Source: Marinobacter oulmenensis (GTDB taxonomy: Bacteria; Pseudomonadota; Gammaproteobacteria; Pseudomonadales; Oleiphilaceae). From it: a stretch of 64,000 bases of DNA. Below are positions 20,069 to 30,260 of this stretch, in pieces (the first letter of the stretch is position 1; every line of letters starts with the position of its first letter). The stretch covers positions 62,001 through 126,000 of the forward strand of contig NZ_JACHFE010000008.1 in assembly GCF_014201735.1 (NCBI RefSeq), written 5' to 3'. The notes under the pieces were generated by a model. It was given only the letters and a program-made list of their open reading frames with translations. It was not told the origin of the DNA and searched no databases. Position numbers and translations under genes: made by a program.

Positions 20069-20148
20069 AGATGCCGTCGGTCAGGTCGGTTCCGGGCTCG
20101 CATTCAGCAAAGTTGATGTCCAGGTGCCGCCAGGCACAGTGATAATGT

Positions 20149-20225
20149 GGTGGACGTAGCTCAGTTGGTAGAGCTCAGGATTGTGACTCCTGCGGTCGAG
20201 GGTTCGAACCCCTTCGTCCACCCCA
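20149..20225 (+). tRNA. tRNA-His (anticodon GTG)
   Basis: Acceptor GTGGACG/CGTCCAC, anticodon loop TTGTGAC (GTG), and a C discriminator opposite the extra 5' G at 20149, the histidine identity pair. CCA is encoded. Confidence 0.96.
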
Positions 20226-20286
20226 CTTTTCCCTATGTCTTTCTCTGTGAGCGCTGCCGGCCTGTCGGATTCATTGCGCCCGAACT

Positions 20287-20371
20287 GCGAGAGTGGCGGA
20301 ACTGGTAGACGCGCTGGATTTAGGTTCCAGTGGGGCAACCCGTGAGAGTTCGAGTCTCTCCTCTCGCACCA
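20287..20371 (+). tRNA. tRNA-Leu (anticodon TAG)
   Basis: 85 bases with the long variable arm of class II tRNAs, acceptor GCGAGAG/CTCTCGC, anticodon loop TTTAGGT (TAG, reading CUN), encoded CCA. No clear terminator follows, so read-through into tig is possible. Confidence 0.96.
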
Positions 20372-20519
20372 TCTCCCTTTTAATTTCTGTTTTCATCCCC
20401 ATCTGTGTCGTGAGCCGATGCCCGTTTCCGTGTTGTATTCCGGTGGGCCGGGTGATTCTCTCGGCGGGGCAAACCGTGATAAACTACCGGCTTTTAATTT
20501 TGCGCCCATTCAGGGGGCT

Positions 20520-20547
20520 TTGCCTTGTCTGGGATTTTATTTTTAAT
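20520..20547 (+). promoter_or_regulatory. Possible tig promoter
   Basis: TTGCCT and TTTAAT with a 16-base spacer, 39 bases before the tig start. The leader would be short. The match is moderate. Confidence 0.4.
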
Positions 20548-20585
20548 TTCATTCACATACAGAATCTGTAATTTGAGGAACTTCC

Positions 20586-21890
20586 ATGCAAGTGTCTGTT
20601 GAAACGACCTCCAACATCGAGCGTCGGATGACGATTGGTGTGCCCGCCCAGGAAATTGATCAGGCGGTTCAGAAACGCCTGCAGGAAACCGCGCGCACCG
20701 TGCGTATGAATGGCTTCCGTCCCGGCAAGGTGCCCATGAGCGTGGTCAAGCGTCGTTTCGGTGACAGCGTCCGTCAGGAAGTGGTTGGCGAGGCTATGCG
20801 CGACAACTACATCAAGGCACTGCAGGAGCAGGACATCAACCCGGCTGGTTACCCGCAGTTGGAGCCAAAAGTCGTGGAAGAAGGCAAGGATCTGGAATTC
20901 ACGGCCACCTTTGAAGTTCTGCCTGACATTGAACTGGGCGACCTGAGCAAGGTGACGGTCGAGAAGCCGGTGACCGAAGTGACTGACAAGGACATCGACA
21001 AGATGATCGATAACCTGCGTCGTCAGCAGGCCACCATGAAAGAGGTCAAGCGCAAGTCCAAGAACAAGGACATTGTGACCCTGGACTTCAAAGGCTTCAT
21101 CGATGGCGAAGAGTTTGAAGGCGGTTCCGCCGAAGAGCATCGTCTGACCCTGGGCTCCGGGCAGATGATCCCGGGCTTCGAGAAAGCGATTGTCGGTGGT
21201 AAGACCGGTGAGGAATTCGAGATCGAGGTGACCTTCCCCGAGGATTACCACAACGAAGAACTGGCGGGTAAGCCGGCCAAGTTCGAGATCAAGATCCACA
21301 AGGTTGAAGAGCCGCAACTGCCTGAGCTGAATGCGGAATTCTTCGAGCAGTTTGGCATCCAGGCCGAAGACGAAGAAACCTTCCGCGAGGAAGTGAAAAA
21401 GAACATGGAGCGCGAGTTGAAGCAGGCGATTTCCAACAAGGTCAAGAACGACGTCGTCGACGGCCTTCTGGAAACCACCGAGCTGGACGTGCCGGCTGCC
21501 CTGGTTGATCAGGAAATTGACCGTCTGCGTCAGGACGCGGTTCAGCGCTTTGGCGGACAGGTGGACTTCCAGCAGCTGCCCAAGGAAATCTTCCAGGAGC
21601 AGGCGACCCGCCGCGTGAAAACCGGCCTGCTGTTCCAGGAAGTCGTCAAGCAGAACGACCTCCAGGCCGATGACGAAAAAGTGGAAGAAAAGATCCAGGA
21701 GATCGCTTCTACGTATGAACAGCCTGAAGAGGTGGTTGCTCACTTCAGCAACAACCCGGACCAGAAGGCCCAGATCGAGTCTTCTGTGCTGGAAGATGCC
21801 GTGGTGGACCACGTGCTCGCGCAGGCTAAAGTGAAAGAGAAGAAGATGAAGTACGAAGAAGCGGTCCAGGCCGGTCAGTCCCAGGGCTGA
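20586..21890 (+). CDS. tig: Trigger factor
   Basis: 434 residues (E. coli 432), a ribosome-bound chaperone with prolyl isomerase activity. The N-terminal ribosome-binding domain carries NGFRPGKVPMSVVKRRFG. The central FKBP-type domain (about residues 150-245) follows, and an acidic, helical C-terminal chaperone domain completes it. It precedes clpP-clpX-lon, the usual quality-control cluster. Confidence 0.97.
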   Translation: MQVSVETTSNIERRMTIGVPAQEIDQAVQKRLQETARTVRMNGFRPGKVPMSVVKRRFGDSVRQEVVGEAMRDNYIKALQEQDINPAGYPQLEPKVVEEGKDLEFTATFEVLPDIELGDLSKVTVEKPVTEVTDKDIDKMIDNLRRQQATMKEVKRKSKNKDIVTLDFKGFIDGEEFEGGSAEEHRLTLGSGQMIPGFEKAIVGGKTGEEFEIEVTFPEDYHNEELAGKPAKFEIKIHKVEEPQLPELNAEFFEQFGIQAEDEETFREEVKKNMERELKQAISNKVKNDVVDGLLETTELDVPAALVDQEIDRLRQDAVQRFGGQVDFQQLPKEIFQEQATRRVKTGLLFQEVVKQNDLQADDEKVEEKIQEIASTYEQPEEVVAHFSNNPDQKAQIESSVLEDAVVDHVLAQAKVKEKKMKYEEAVQAGQSQG

Positions 21891-21944
21891 TCCGCATCCG
21901 GGCCGGTGCCGATGGCGGTACCGGCCTGATGCCGCTTTCTGGAA

Positions 21945-21968
21945 GCAGCCGGCGAGTCCGGCTGTTTT
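21945..21968 (+). terminator. Terminator after tig
   Basis: CAGCCGG-CGAGT-CCGGCTG with TTTT behind it, 55 bases after the tig stop. Confidence 0.75.
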
Positions 21969-22071
21969 CATCTGGGCCCGCTGCTGGCAAAGTAACGAGT
22001 CAGTCCGGTCTTGTTGGCCGGAAAGAACCCAGGCGGCCCATGTCCATTGTCCATAAGGAGTTCAGGCGCAC

Positions 22072-22707
22072 ATGACGCAGAAACCGATTGATGGCCCAGC
22101 GATGGTAACCAACAGTGGCCTGGTGCCCATGGTTATCGAACAGACAGCACGTGGTGAGCGTTCCTTTGATATCTATTCGCGCTTGCTCAAGGAACGGGTT
22201 ATTTTCCTGGTCGGCCCTGTCGAGGATCATATGGCCAACCTGGTGGTTGCCCAGTTGCTGTTCCTGGAATCCGAAAACCCGGACAAGGACATCCACCTTT
22301 ATATCAACAGCCCGGGTGGCTCCGTATCTGCCGGCATGTCGATCTACGACACCATGCAGTTCGTAAAACCGGATGTGTCAACGCTGTGTATTGGTCAGGC
22401 TGCCAGTATGGGCGCCTTCCTGCTGGCCGGTGGCGCAGAAGGCAAGCGCGCCTGTCTGCCGCATTCGCGTGTGATGATTCACCAGCCGCTGGGTGGCTAT
22501 CAGGGTCAGGCGACCGATATTGAGATCCACACCCGTGAAATTCTCAAGATCCGCAACACCCTGAATTCGCTGCTGGCCCACCACACCGGCCAGGATGTCG
22601 AAACCATTGCCCGGGACACGGATCGTGACAACTTCATGGATCCGGATCAGGCCAAAGAGTACGGGCTGATTGATACGGTACTTGATAAGCGCGTACCGAA
22701 TACATAA
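22072..22707 (+). CDS. clpP: ATP-dependent Clp protease proteolytic subunit
   Basis: 211-residue serine protease that forms the double-ring chamber used by ClpX. The triad is Ser112 (GQAASMGAF), His137 (MIHQPLGG) and Asp186 (DRDNF), with normal spacing. An N-terminal propeptide-like stretch of about 13 residues is expected to be removed. clpX follows after 74 bases containing a GC-rich hairpin. Confidence 0.97.
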   Translation: MTQKPIDGPAMVTNSGLVPMVIEQTARGERSFDIYSRLLKERVIFLVGPVEDHMANLVVAQLLFLESENPDKDIHLYINSPGGSVSAGMSIYDTMQFVKPDVSTLCIGQAASMGAFLLAGGAEGKRACLPHSRVMIHQPLGGYQGQATDIEIHTREILKIRNTLNSLLAHHTGQDVETIARDTDRDNFMDPDQAKEYGLIDTVLDKRVPNT

Positions 22708-22732
22708 TACTGAAATCAGCCGCGTCATTCCC

Positions 22733-22758
22733 GGCCGGCCCGTTATTCGGGGTCGGCC
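22733..22758 (+). promoter_or_regulatory. Hairpin between clpP and clpX
   Basis: GGCCG and CCCG pair with CGGG and CGGCC around a TTATT loop, with small bulges. No T-run follows. It may tune clpP versus clpX mRNA levels or stability. Confidence 0.4.
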
Positions 22759-22781
22759 AACCAGAGATCAGAGGTAATTCA

Positions 22782-24065
22782 ATGGCAGATGAAAGAAACG
22801 GCAGGGGCGACGATAACGGCAAGTTGCTGTACTGCTCGTTTTGTGGAAAGAGCCAGCATGAAGTCCGCAAGCTCATTGCAGGGCCCTCGGTGTTCATCTG
22901 CGACGAGTGCGTAGACCTGTGCAATGACATCATTCGTGAGGAAATCCAGGAAAATGCCGAAGAGGAAACGAGCGATCGCTTGCCGACACCGGCGGAAATC
23001 CGCGAAAACCTCAACGAATATGTGATCGGTCAGGACCGGGCCAAGATCGTCCTGTCAGTCGCGGTGTACAACCACTACAAGCGCCTGCGCTACGGCGAGG
23101 GCAAGGCCGAGGTAGAGCTGGGTAAAAGCAACATTCTGCTGATCGGTCCCACCGGTAGCGGTAAGACGCTGCTGGCAGAAACCCTGGCCCGTATGCTCAA
23201 CGTGCCGTTTACCATTGCGGACGCGACAACGCTGACCGAAGCCGGTTACGTGGGCGAGGATGTCGAGAACATCATCCAGAAACTGCTGCAGAAGTGCGAC
23301 TACGATGTCGACAAGGCCCAGCGCGGGATTGTCTATATCGATGAGATTGACAAGATCTCCCGCAAGTCGGATAACCCGTCGATTACCCGGGATGTCTCCG
23401 GGGAGGGCGTGCAGCAGGCGCTGCTCAAGCTGATTGAGGGTACGGTTGCGTCTGTTCCGCCTCAGGGTGGTCGCAAGCATCCGCAGCAGGAGTTCCTGCA
23501 GGTGGATACCGGCAACATGCTGTTCATCTGTGGTGGTGCCTTTGCTGGCCTGGAGAAGGTGATTCAGGAACGCTCCGAGCGCAGTTCTATCGGCTTCTCG
23601 GCAACCGTGAAGAGCCAGGACGACTCCAAGAGCACCGGTGACATCATCTGTGATGTGGAAACCGAGGACCTGGTCAAGTTCGGGCTGATTCCAGAGTTTG
23701 TAGGTCGTCTGCCCGTGGTGGCAACACTGACCGAACTGGACGAAGACGCTCTGGTGCAGATCCTGACCCAGCCCAAAAACGCGCTGACCAAACAGTATCA
23801 GCAACTGTTCGATATGGAAGGGGTGGAACTGGATTTCCGCGAGGACGCGCTTCGGGCCGTGGCACGCAAGGCCATGGAACGCAAGACCGGCGCCCGTGGT
23901 CTGCGTTCGATCATGGAGGCGACGCTGCTGGACACCATGTACCATATACCGTCCGAGCACGACGTCACCAAGGTTGTGATTGATGAGAGTGTGATCCGGG
24001 GGGACTCCGAACCCTTCAAGATCTACGCCAATAACGATCATGCCAAGGCGGTGCCGGAAGACTGA
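22782..24065 (+). CDS. clpX: ATP-dependent Clp protease ATP-binding subunit
   Basis: 427-residue AAA+ unfoldase. The N-terminal zinc domain has paired CxxC motifs (YCSFCGKSQ and ICDECVDLC). The Walker A is GPTGSGKT, the Walker [11 protein letters not shown], and the sensor-2 region has [10 protein letters not shown]. It recognises tagged substrates and feeds ClpP. Length and motifs are normal, and a terminator follows. Confidence 0.97.
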   Translation: MADERNGRGDDNGKLLYCSFCGKSQHEVRKLIAGPSVFICDECVDLCNDIIREEIQENAEEETSDRLPTPAEIRENLNEYVIGQDRAKIVLSVAVYNHYKRLRYGEGKAEVELGKSNILLIGPTGSGKTLLAETLARMLNVPFTIADATTLTEAGYVGEDVENIIQKLLQKCDYDVDKAQRGIVYIDEIDKISRKSDNPSITRDVSGEGVQQALLKLIEGTVASVPPQGGRKHPQQEFLQVDTGNMLFICGGAFAGLEKVIQERSERSSIGFSATVKSQDDSKSTGDIICDVETEDLVKFGLIPEFVGRLPVVATLTELDEDALVQILTQPKNALTKQYQQLFDMEGVELDFREDALRAVARKAMERKTGARGLRSIMEATLLDTMYHIPSEHDVTKVVIDESVIRGDSEPFKIYANNDHAKAVPED

Positions 24066-24084
24066 ATTGGCTTCCGGTCATGAT

Positions 24085-24113
24085 GAAAAAGGGGCGCATG
24101 ACGCCCCTTTTTC
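24085..24113 (+). terminator. Terminator after clpX
   Basis: GAAAAAGGGGCG-CATGA-CGCCCCTTTTTC, 20 bases after the clpX stop. It separates clpPX from lon. Confidence 0.92.
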
Positions 24114-24222
24114 ATATCCCGAATCTGCCCCACCGAGTTTTCCTCTCCTTAAAGATTGCAATTTATGCGCTCGCCCCAATGATGGGTGATAAGCTGAAAG
24201 AAATATCGTCAGAGGATTCCCA

Positions 24223-26640
24223 ATGACCCGTATACCTGATGAAACCGTGCAAGAATACCCGCTGCTCCCGTTGCGGGATGTGGTGGTGTTTCCGCACATG
24301 GTGGTACCGCTTTTCGTCGGTCGCGATAAGTCCATCCAGGCGCTCGAGGCAGCGATGGAGGGCAGCAAGGAAATCCTTCTGGTCGCTCAGAAGGATGCGT
24401 CCACGGATGAGCCGGGCCCCAAGGATATCTATGAAATGGGAACGCTGGCGACCGTGCTGCAGATGCTGCGGTTGCCGGACGGCACCGTAAAGGTGCTGGT
24501 CGAAGGGAATGCCCGTGCTTCCATCAGCGATATCCGCGAGGAGGACTATCTCCGCGCTGGCGGCGTCGTCCTGGAAGACGAACCGCTGGCCGAGCGCGAG
24601 CAGGAACTTCTCGTCAAGACGCTGATGGACGAGTTCGAGAAATACGTGAAACTCTCCAAGAAAGTGCCGTCGGAAGTGTCCAATGCCTTGACCGGCATCG
24701 AGGAACTGGATCGCCTGGTGGATACCATGGCGGCGCACCTGGAAATGCGGATTCCGGAAAAACAGGAATTGCTGGAAACGCTGGACCTGCGTAAGCGCGT
24801 GGATCTGCTGATGGGCAAGCTGGATGGCGAGATCGACCTGATCGAAGTCGAGAAGCGCATTCGTGGTCGCGTCAAGAAACAGATGGAACGCAGCCAGCGC
24901 GAGTATTATCTGAACGAGCAGATGAAGGCCATCCAGAAGGAAATGGGCCAACTCGGCGAGGGCAATAACGACTTCGAGGAACTCGAGCAGAAGCTCGAGG
25001 AAGCCGGACTGCCTGAAGAAGCCCGCAAGAAAACCGAAACCGAGCTGAACAAGCTCAAGATGATGTCGCCCATGTCGGCCGAGGCAACGGTGGTGCGCGG
25101 CTACATCGACTGGATGCTGGCGATTCCCTGGAAAAAGCGCAGCCGCGTGCGCCACGACCTGGACAAGGCCCGTGACATCCTGGACAAGGATCACTATGGC
25201 CTGGATGACGTGAAAAAGCGCATTCTCGAATACCTGGCGGTACAGAGCCGGGTCAAGAAGGTGAAAGGGCCGGTCCTGTGCCTGGTCGGGCCGCCGGGGG
25301 TTGGTAAAACGTCCCTGGGGCAGTCCATCGCCCGCGCCACCAATCGCAAGTATACCCGTATGGCCCTGGGCGGCGTCCGGGACGAGGCCGAGATCCGCGG
25401 CCACCGGAAAACCTACATCGGGGCTCTGCCTGGCAAGTTGCTGCAGAAGCTGTCCAAGGTCGGCGTGAAGAATCCGCTGTTCCTGTTCGATGAGATCGAC
25501 AAGATGGGCATGGACCATCGGGGCGATCCCGCTTCCGCCCTGCTGGAAGTGCTGGACCCGGAGCAGAACCACACCTTCAATGATCACTACCTGGAGGTCG
25601 ATTACGACCTGTCGGATGTGATGTTTGTGTGCACATCCAACTCCATGAACATCCCGCCGGCTCTGATGGACCGGATGGAGATCATTCGCATCCCGGGGTA
25701 TACCGAGGATGAGAAAGTCAACATTGCCATTCGTTACCTGCTGCCCAAACAGCTCAAGGCCAACGGTCTGCGCAAGGGTGAGCTGGAGATGCCGGAAGAG
25801 ACCGTGCGTGACCTGATCCGCTATTACACCCGGGAAGCCGGTGTGCGGGGCCTTGAGCGTGAAATTGCCAAGGTCTGCCGGAAAGTGGTCCGCGAGCACG
25901 TGGAAAGTGGCAGCAAAGAGCCGATTACGCTGGCGCCCGACATGCTCGAGGACTACTCTGGCGTGCAGAAGTTCAAGTACGGCCTGGCCGAGGAAACCAA
26001 TCAGGTCGGCCAGGTCACGGGCCTTGCCTGGACCCAGGTGGGCGGCGAACTGCTGACACTCGAATGCGCTCTCACCCCGGGTAAGGGCCGGGTGGTGAAG
26101 ACCGGCTCCCTTGGTGATGTCATGCAGGAGTCGATTCAGACCGCGCTCACGGTTGTTCGCAGCCGTGCCGCCGGGTTGGGTGTGCCCGACGACTTCCACG
26201 AAAAGCGGGATCTGCACATTCACGTGCCAGAGGGGGCAACGCCGAAAGATGGCCCCAGTGCCGGTATCGGCATGTGTACCGCTCTGGTCTCCGCACTGAC
26301 CCGGATTCCGGTCCGGGCGGATGTCGCCATGACTGGCGAAATCACCCTGCGTGGCCGGGTCCTGGCCATTGGCGGCCTCAAGGAGAAGCTGCTGGCGGCC
26401 CATCGGGGCGGCATCAAAACGGTGATTATCCCGGACGAAAACGTGCGGGATCTCAAGGAGATACCGGAAAACATCAAGGAGTCTCTCGAGATCCGGCCGG
26501 TGAAATGGATTGATGAAGTCCTCGACATCGCGCTGGCCTACCAGCCTGAGCCCCGACCGGAAGGTGCCGCTGATGAGTCGTCATCCTCCAAGACCGGCGA
26601 TGAATCCGGCGATGCGGGTGAACGCATAAATACGCACTGA
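24223..26640 (+). CDS. lon: ATP-dependent protease Lon
   Basis: 805-residue AAA+ serine protease degrading damaged and regulatory proteins. The LON N-domain begins [20 protein letters not shown] and a long coiled coil follows. Walker A is GPPGVGKTS and Walker [12 protein letters not shown]. The Ser-Lys dyad is Ser679 (GPSAGIG) and Lys722 ([10 protein letters not shown]), the same numbering as E. coli Lon. The last 35 residues are a Ser/Asp-rich tail, probably disordered. Confidence 0.97.
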   Translation: MTRIPDETVQEYPLLPLRDVVVFPHMVVPLFVGRDKSIQALEAAMEGSKEILLVAQKDASTDEPGPKDIYEMGTLATVLQMLRLPDGTVKVLVEGNARASISDIREEDYLRAGGVVLEDEPLAEREQELLVKTLMDEFEKYVKLSKKVPSEVSNALTGIEELDRLVDTMAAHLEMRIPEKQELLETLDLRKRVDLLMGKLDGEIDLIEVEKRIRGRVKKQMERSQREYYLNEQMKAIQKEMGQLGEGNNDFEELEQKLEEAGLPEEARKKTETELNKLKMMSPMSAEATVVRGYIDWMLAIPWKKRSRVRHDLDKARDILDKDHYGLDDVKKRILEYLAVQSRVKKVKGPVLCLVGPPGVGKTSLGQSIARATNRKYTRMALGGVRDEAEIRGHRKTYIGALPGKLLQKLSKVGVKNPLFLFDEIDKMGMDHRGDPASALLEVLDPEQNHTFNDHYLEVDYDLSDVMFVCTSNSMNIPPALMDRMEIIRIPGYTEDEKVNIAIRYLLPKQLKANGLRKGELEMPEETVRDLIRYYTREAGVRGLEREIAKVCRKVVREHVESGSKEPITLAPDMLEDYSGVQKFKYGLAEETNQVGQVTGLAWTQVGGELLTLECALTPGKGRVVKTGSLGDVMQESIQTALTVVRSRAAGLGVPDDFHEKRDLHIHVPEGATPKDGPSAGIGMCTALVSALTRIPVRADVAMTGEITLRGRVLAIGGLKEKLLAAHRGGIKTVIIPDENVRDLKEIPENIKESLEIRPVKWIDEVLDIALAYQPEPRPEGAADESSSSKTGDESGDAGERINTH

Positions 26641-26655
26641 ACCCGGTGGGAGTTA

Positions 26656-26685
26656 TTGACATGCCTGAGAGCCCGTTGGTATAAC
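26656..26685 (+). promoter_or_regulatory. Strong sigma-70-type promoter upstream of hupB
   Basis: TTGACA (26656-26661) and TATAAC (26680-26685) with an 18-base spacer. Transcription from here would give hupB a leader of about 185 bases. It starts right after the lon stop, so hupB need not depend on lon transcription. Confidence 0.7.
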
Positions 26686-26876
26686 TGTTTCGCCGTGAAG
26701 CAGCCAATACCAAGGGCTCCCGCGCAGTAAGTGCCTATTCCGCATACCGGTATACAGCCGCAAGGAATAAAAAAACTGAAGAATGGAATTCTCCGACCGC
26801 TTATGCGATAGTCGGGAATGTCCGCGAAAACAAACCGACCGATAACATCTTCAACCTGAAATCGAAGGGGTTTAGT

Positions 26877-27149
26877 GTGAACAAGTCCGAACTTATCGAT
26901 GCAATTGCCGAGTCCGCCGACATTTCCAAAGCCGCCGCTGGCCGCGCCCTGGATGCCATGACCGACTCTATCACTGGTGCTCTGAAGAAAGGCGATCAGG
27001 TTACCCTGATCGGTTTTGGCACCTTCTCTGTGAAAGAGCGTGCAGCCCGCACCGGCCGTAACCCGCAGACTGGCGCCGAGATCAAGATCCCGGCCTCCAA
27101 GGTGCCTGGATTCAAGGCAGGCAAGGCCCTGAAAGACGCAGTCAAGTAA
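26877..27149 (+). CDS. hupB: Nucleoid protein HU, beta-type
   Basis: 90-residue HU/IHF-family DNA-bending protein. N-terminal [20 protein letters not shown] and the DNA-binding arm [18 protein letters not shown] are typical. The start is GTG with GAAGGGG upstream. Its position between lon and ppiD matches E. coli hupB. Confidence 0.96.
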   Translation: MNKSELIDAIAESADISKAAAGRALDAMTDSITGALKKGDQVTLIGFGTFSVKERAARTGRNPQTGAEIKIPASKVPGFKAGKALKDAVK

Positions 27150-27199
27150 AGGCTCCTTTGCCGGCAGCCCTCCGGTTGTGAGTGCTGCCGCAGGAATTC

Positions 27200-27230
27200 A
27201 AGGCGCATTCCGGAAAGGGTGCGCCTTTTT
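27200..27230 (+). terminator. Terminator after hupB
   Basis: AAGGCGCA and TGCGCCTT pair around a 12-base loop, followed by TTT. Confidence 0.8.
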
Positions 27231-27292
27231 GCGTTCATAGACACCTCGCCGCCCACCTACAGCAGCACCTGGAACAGGGATTCGGGAACAAC

Positions 27293-29134
27293 ATGCTTCA
27301 AGATATTCGGGATAATGCCCAGAGTACCATCGCCAAGGTTATTGTCGGCCTTGTCATCATTTCGCTGTCCATCTGGGGTATGGACGCCATCATCGGTGGT
27401 TTTTCCGGTGAGCCGGAAGTGGCTACGGTCAACGGTCAGGACATCACTGAACGAGAGTTTCTGCGGACTGTGCAAATGGAAACCCAGCAGCGCCTGATGG
27501 CGATGGATAATCCGGACCCGTCCCTGGTCGATGAGGACCAGGTCCGCAGTGATGTCATGGAAGCCTTGATCACCGAAGCGGTGTTAAGCCAGGACGCAGA
27601 AAATCAGGGACTGGAGCTGACGGAAGCCGATATCGATTCATTGATCACCCAGATGCCCCAGTTCCAGGTGGATGGCCAGTTCAACAGCGACCGCTTTGTC
27701 TCCACGGTGCGTAATATGGGGATGGGTGTTGCGGAATTCCGCCAGAACATGCGCAAGAACTACGTGGTCAGCCAGATCCGTGCTGCCCTGGCTCAGACCG
27801 GGGTGGTCCCGGCCCAGAACGTGGCCCAGTTGCTGGAAATCCAGAACCAGACCCGTGATTTCAGGGTTCTGACCCTGACTCGTGACGCCGTTGCCGATGA
27901 TGTCGAGGTGACAGAGCAGCAGGTTCAGGATTACTATCAGGACAATCAGGAGCAGTTCCAGGAGCCCGAGCAGGTGGATGCGGCTTACATCACCCTGTCT
28001 CTGGATGCGCTTGCCGCGAATGTTGAGGTGTCCGAGGAGGACGTACAGCAGTACTACCAGGAGCAGGCCCAGAGCTTTGCCCGGGAAGAGCGCCGGGCAG
28101 CCCACATTCTGGTGGAAGCGGGAGACGACGCCGAGCAGACCATCAGTACCATCCAGCAGAAGCTGGATGAAGGCGAGTCTTTCGAGACCCTGGCGGAGGA
28201 ATATTCCGCTGACCCGGGCTCTGCCGATCAGGGCGGTGACCTGGGCTATGCCGGTCGTGGTGTCTATGATCCGGCTTTTGAGGAAGCCCTGTTCGCTCTG
28301 GAAGAAGGGGAGATCTCAGAGCCGGTGGAAACGTCTTTTGGCATTCATCTGATCAAGCTGGAAGATGTGCGGCGTTCCGATGTGCCTTCATTCGACGAGT
28401 TGCGTGATCAACTGCGCGAGGAGCTGGCCCGGAACCGTGCCGAGGAGCGTTTCGCCGAGGTGCGCAGCCAGTTGGCTGACGCCGCCTATTCTGCCGAGGA
28501 TCTTGCCGGCCCGGCGGAGGAGTTGGGCCTGGAAGTCCAGGAAATCCAGGGCGTTACCCGGGAGCGTGGTGCAGCGCCGTTCGACCATCAGGGTCTGGTT
28601 CGTCAGCTGTTCTCCGAAGACGTCCTCGAAGCCGGTTATAACACCGAGCTGATTGATGTCGCGGATAACCGCTCAGTGGTTGCCCGGGTACGCGAATACC
28701 ATGAGCCGCGTCAGTTGGAGTTGGCGGAGGTCAGTGATCGCATTCGTCGGACTCTGGAAGCTCAGGCCATCCGCGATGCGCTGAATGAACGCGCTGAAGC
28801 TATTGTGACCGCCGTAGAGGCCGGAGAGCAGCCCATGGCCGGGGACTGGCAGGTTTATGAGGGACAGGGCCGTACCGGCGGTCTGGACCCCCTGATTGCC
28901 CAGAAAGCCTTCTCCATGCCGCGACCGGATGGTGATGACGCCAGCGTTGGTAAGGTCGTCGCGCAGAATCGTGCCGCGGTGGTACAGCTGGAAGCTGTTC
29001 ATGAAGGTGAGGTGGATCCGGACGGTCAGGAGTTTACCCAGTTGCGCCAGATTCTCGCGCAGATGGAGGGGCAGCGTGAATACCGGGCTTATCAGCAGTA
29101 TCTGAGAAATACTGCCGAGATCGAGCGCCAGTAA
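27293..29134 (+). CDS. ppiD: Periplasmic chaperone PpiD (SurA-N / parvulin)
   Basis: 613 residues anchored in the inner membrane by one helix (about residues 14-36), the rest periplasmic. It has an N-terminal SurA-like chaperone region, then a parvulin domain with RRAAHILVEAGDD and SADPGSADQGGDLGYAGRG. It assists folding of outer-membrane and secreted proteins with the SecYEG exit site. I chose ATG 27293 (MLQDIRDNAQS), the family start; an upstream TTG frame runs through the hupB terminator and is unlikely. Confidence 0.94.
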   Translation: MLQDIRDNAQSTIAKVIVGLVIISLSIWGMDAIIGGFSGEPEVATVNGQDITEREFLRTVQMETQQRLMAMDNPDPSLVDEDQVRSDVMEALITEAVLSQDAENQGLELTEADIDSLITQMPQFQVDGQFNSDRFVSTVRNMGMGVAEFRQNMRKNYVVSQIRAALAQTGVVPAQNVAQLLEIQNQTRDFRVLTLTRDAVADDVEVTEQQVQDYYQDNQEQFQEPEQVDAAYITLSLDALAANVEVSEEDVQQYYQEQAQSFAREERRAAHILVEAGDDAEQTISTIQQKLDEGESFETLAEEYSADPGSADQGGDLGYAGRGVYDPAFEEALFALEEGEISEPVETSFGIHLIKLEDVRRSDVPSFDELRDQLREELARNRAEERFAEVRSQLADAAYSAEDLAGPAEELGLEVQEIQGVTRERGAAPFDHQGLVRQLFSEDVLEAGYNTELIDVADNRSVVARVREYHEPRQLELAEVSDRIRRTLEAQAIRDALNERAEAIVTAVEAGEQPMAGDWQVYEGQGRTGGLDPLIAQKAFSMPRPDGDDASVGKVVAQNRAAVVQLEAVHEGEVDPDGQEFTQLRQILAQMEGQREYRAYQQYLRNTAEIERQ

Positions 29135-29153
29135 TTTCCCCTGATACGCCATG

Positions 29154-29188
29154 AAAAAAAGGGTGCCTGGAAACAGGCACCTTTTTTT
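29154..29188. terminator. Bidirectional terminator between ppiD and hexR
   Basis: GGTGCCTG-GAAA-CAGGCACC flanked by seven A and seven T serves both converging genes. Confidence 0.95.
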
Positions 29189-29210
29189 ATGCCTTGCCGA
29201 CGAGAGAGTG

Positions 29211-30083
29211 TCAGCTCAGGGGGAAACGGGTGGCTTTCAGGCTCTCCTTGATCTTGCGCAGGTGCTCCAGGAAGTCCGGTCCCCGTTTCAGGGTGACGCC
29301 GGTCGCCAGAATATCGATCACGGTGAGGTGAATGATCCGGGACGACATCGGCATGTAGACCTCGGTGTCCTCGGGCGCGGTGACCCCGAGAATGGCCGTG
29401 CAGACTTCCGCCAGGGGAGAGTCCGGGTTGGTGATGCCGATAACCGTGGCGCCGTTGGCGCGAGCCAGATGGGCAATCTCGACAGTCTCACGGGTGCGGC
29501 CGGTGAAGGAGATCAGCACGATGGCATCGCCCACGCCTGAGCCCGCCGCGACCATGCGTTGCATCAGGGCGTCATCGTAGGACGACACCGGGATGTTGAA
29601 CCGGAAAAACTTGTGCTGGGCATCCATGGCGACGGACGCCGAACCGCCCATACCGAAGAAGCTGATCTGTTTGGCCTGGATGAGGTAGTCGACCACGGTG
29701 GCGATGTCATTTGGATCCAGCGCCTGGCGAGCCTTGTCCAGGTTAGCTATGGTTGTAAGCATGATCTTGTCAGCGAACTCGGCCGGGCTGTCATCCGGCT
29801 TGATGTTCTGGCCTACGTAAGGGGTGCCGGTGGCAATGCTCTGGGCCAGGCGGATCTTGAAGTCCGGAAACCCGGTCGCTGAGAAGCCACGGCAGAACCG
29901 GTTAACGGTTGGTTCGCTGACGTCGGCAGCCCTGGCCAGGGCTGCGATGCTGTAGCGTGTCGCTGCGGTGGGGTCCCGGAGGATGGCTTCGGCAACCTTG
30001 CGTTCGGATTTATTGAGTGTCTGCAGTCGGTCCTGAATCTGCTCAAGCAGGTTGTCGTCTCTGCGCCCCGTGTGTTCCACCAT
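29211..30083 (-). CDS. hexR: HexR, RpiR-family regulator of central carbon metabolism
   Basis: 290 residues with an N-terminal RpiR-type helix-turn-helix ([21 protein letters not shown]) and a C-terminal SIS sugar-phosphate domain ([32 protein letters not shown]). In relatives HexR represses zwf, edd and eda and is released by the Entner-Doudoroff intermediate KDPG. It is divergent from zwf-pgl-eda, which fits. A good -10 (TATAAT on the minus strand, 30120-30125) lies 37-42 bases upstream of its start. Confidence 0.92.
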   Translation of the reverse strand: MVEHTGRRDDNLLEQIQDRLQTLNKSERKVAEAILRDPTAATRYSIAALARAADVSEPTVNRFCRGFSATGFPDFKIRLAQSIATGTPYVGQNIKPDDSPAEFADKIMLTTIANLDKARQALDPNDIATVVDYLIQAKQISFFGMGGSASVAMDAQHKFFRFNIPVSSYDDALMQRMVAAGSGVGDAIVLISFTGRTRETVEIAHLARANGATVIGITNPDSPLAEVCTAILGVTAPEDTEVYMPMSSRIIHLTVIDILATGVTLKRGPDFLEHLRKIKESLKATRFPLS

Positions 30084-30152
30084 GGGGGTATGCTCCCTTG
30101 TATTGCGTGTCGAGTTCCGATTATACCCGTTCTGATCGGTCAGGCGGGTAGT

Positions 30153-30168
30153 AAATGTATCAAATGTA
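30153..30168. promoter_or_regulatory. Direct repeat in the hexR-zwf gap
   Basis: AAATGTA occurs twice at nine-base spacing (30153-30159 and 30162-30168). It does not match the known HexR palindromes, so its role is uncertain. Confidence 0.3.
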
Positions 30169-30260
30169 GCACGTACCCTTGGCTTGACCGAATCCCGGTG
30201 TCATTATTTATTGAAACTTACGACACTGGAACCCGGCAGCAGCGGTGACAGGAGATGGAA

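Noticed and set aside
24148..24180. Heat-shock (sigma-32) promoter before lon
   Set aside because: CTTAAA and CCCCAAT are present but 20 bases apart, longer than the usual spacing. Not claimed without mapping.
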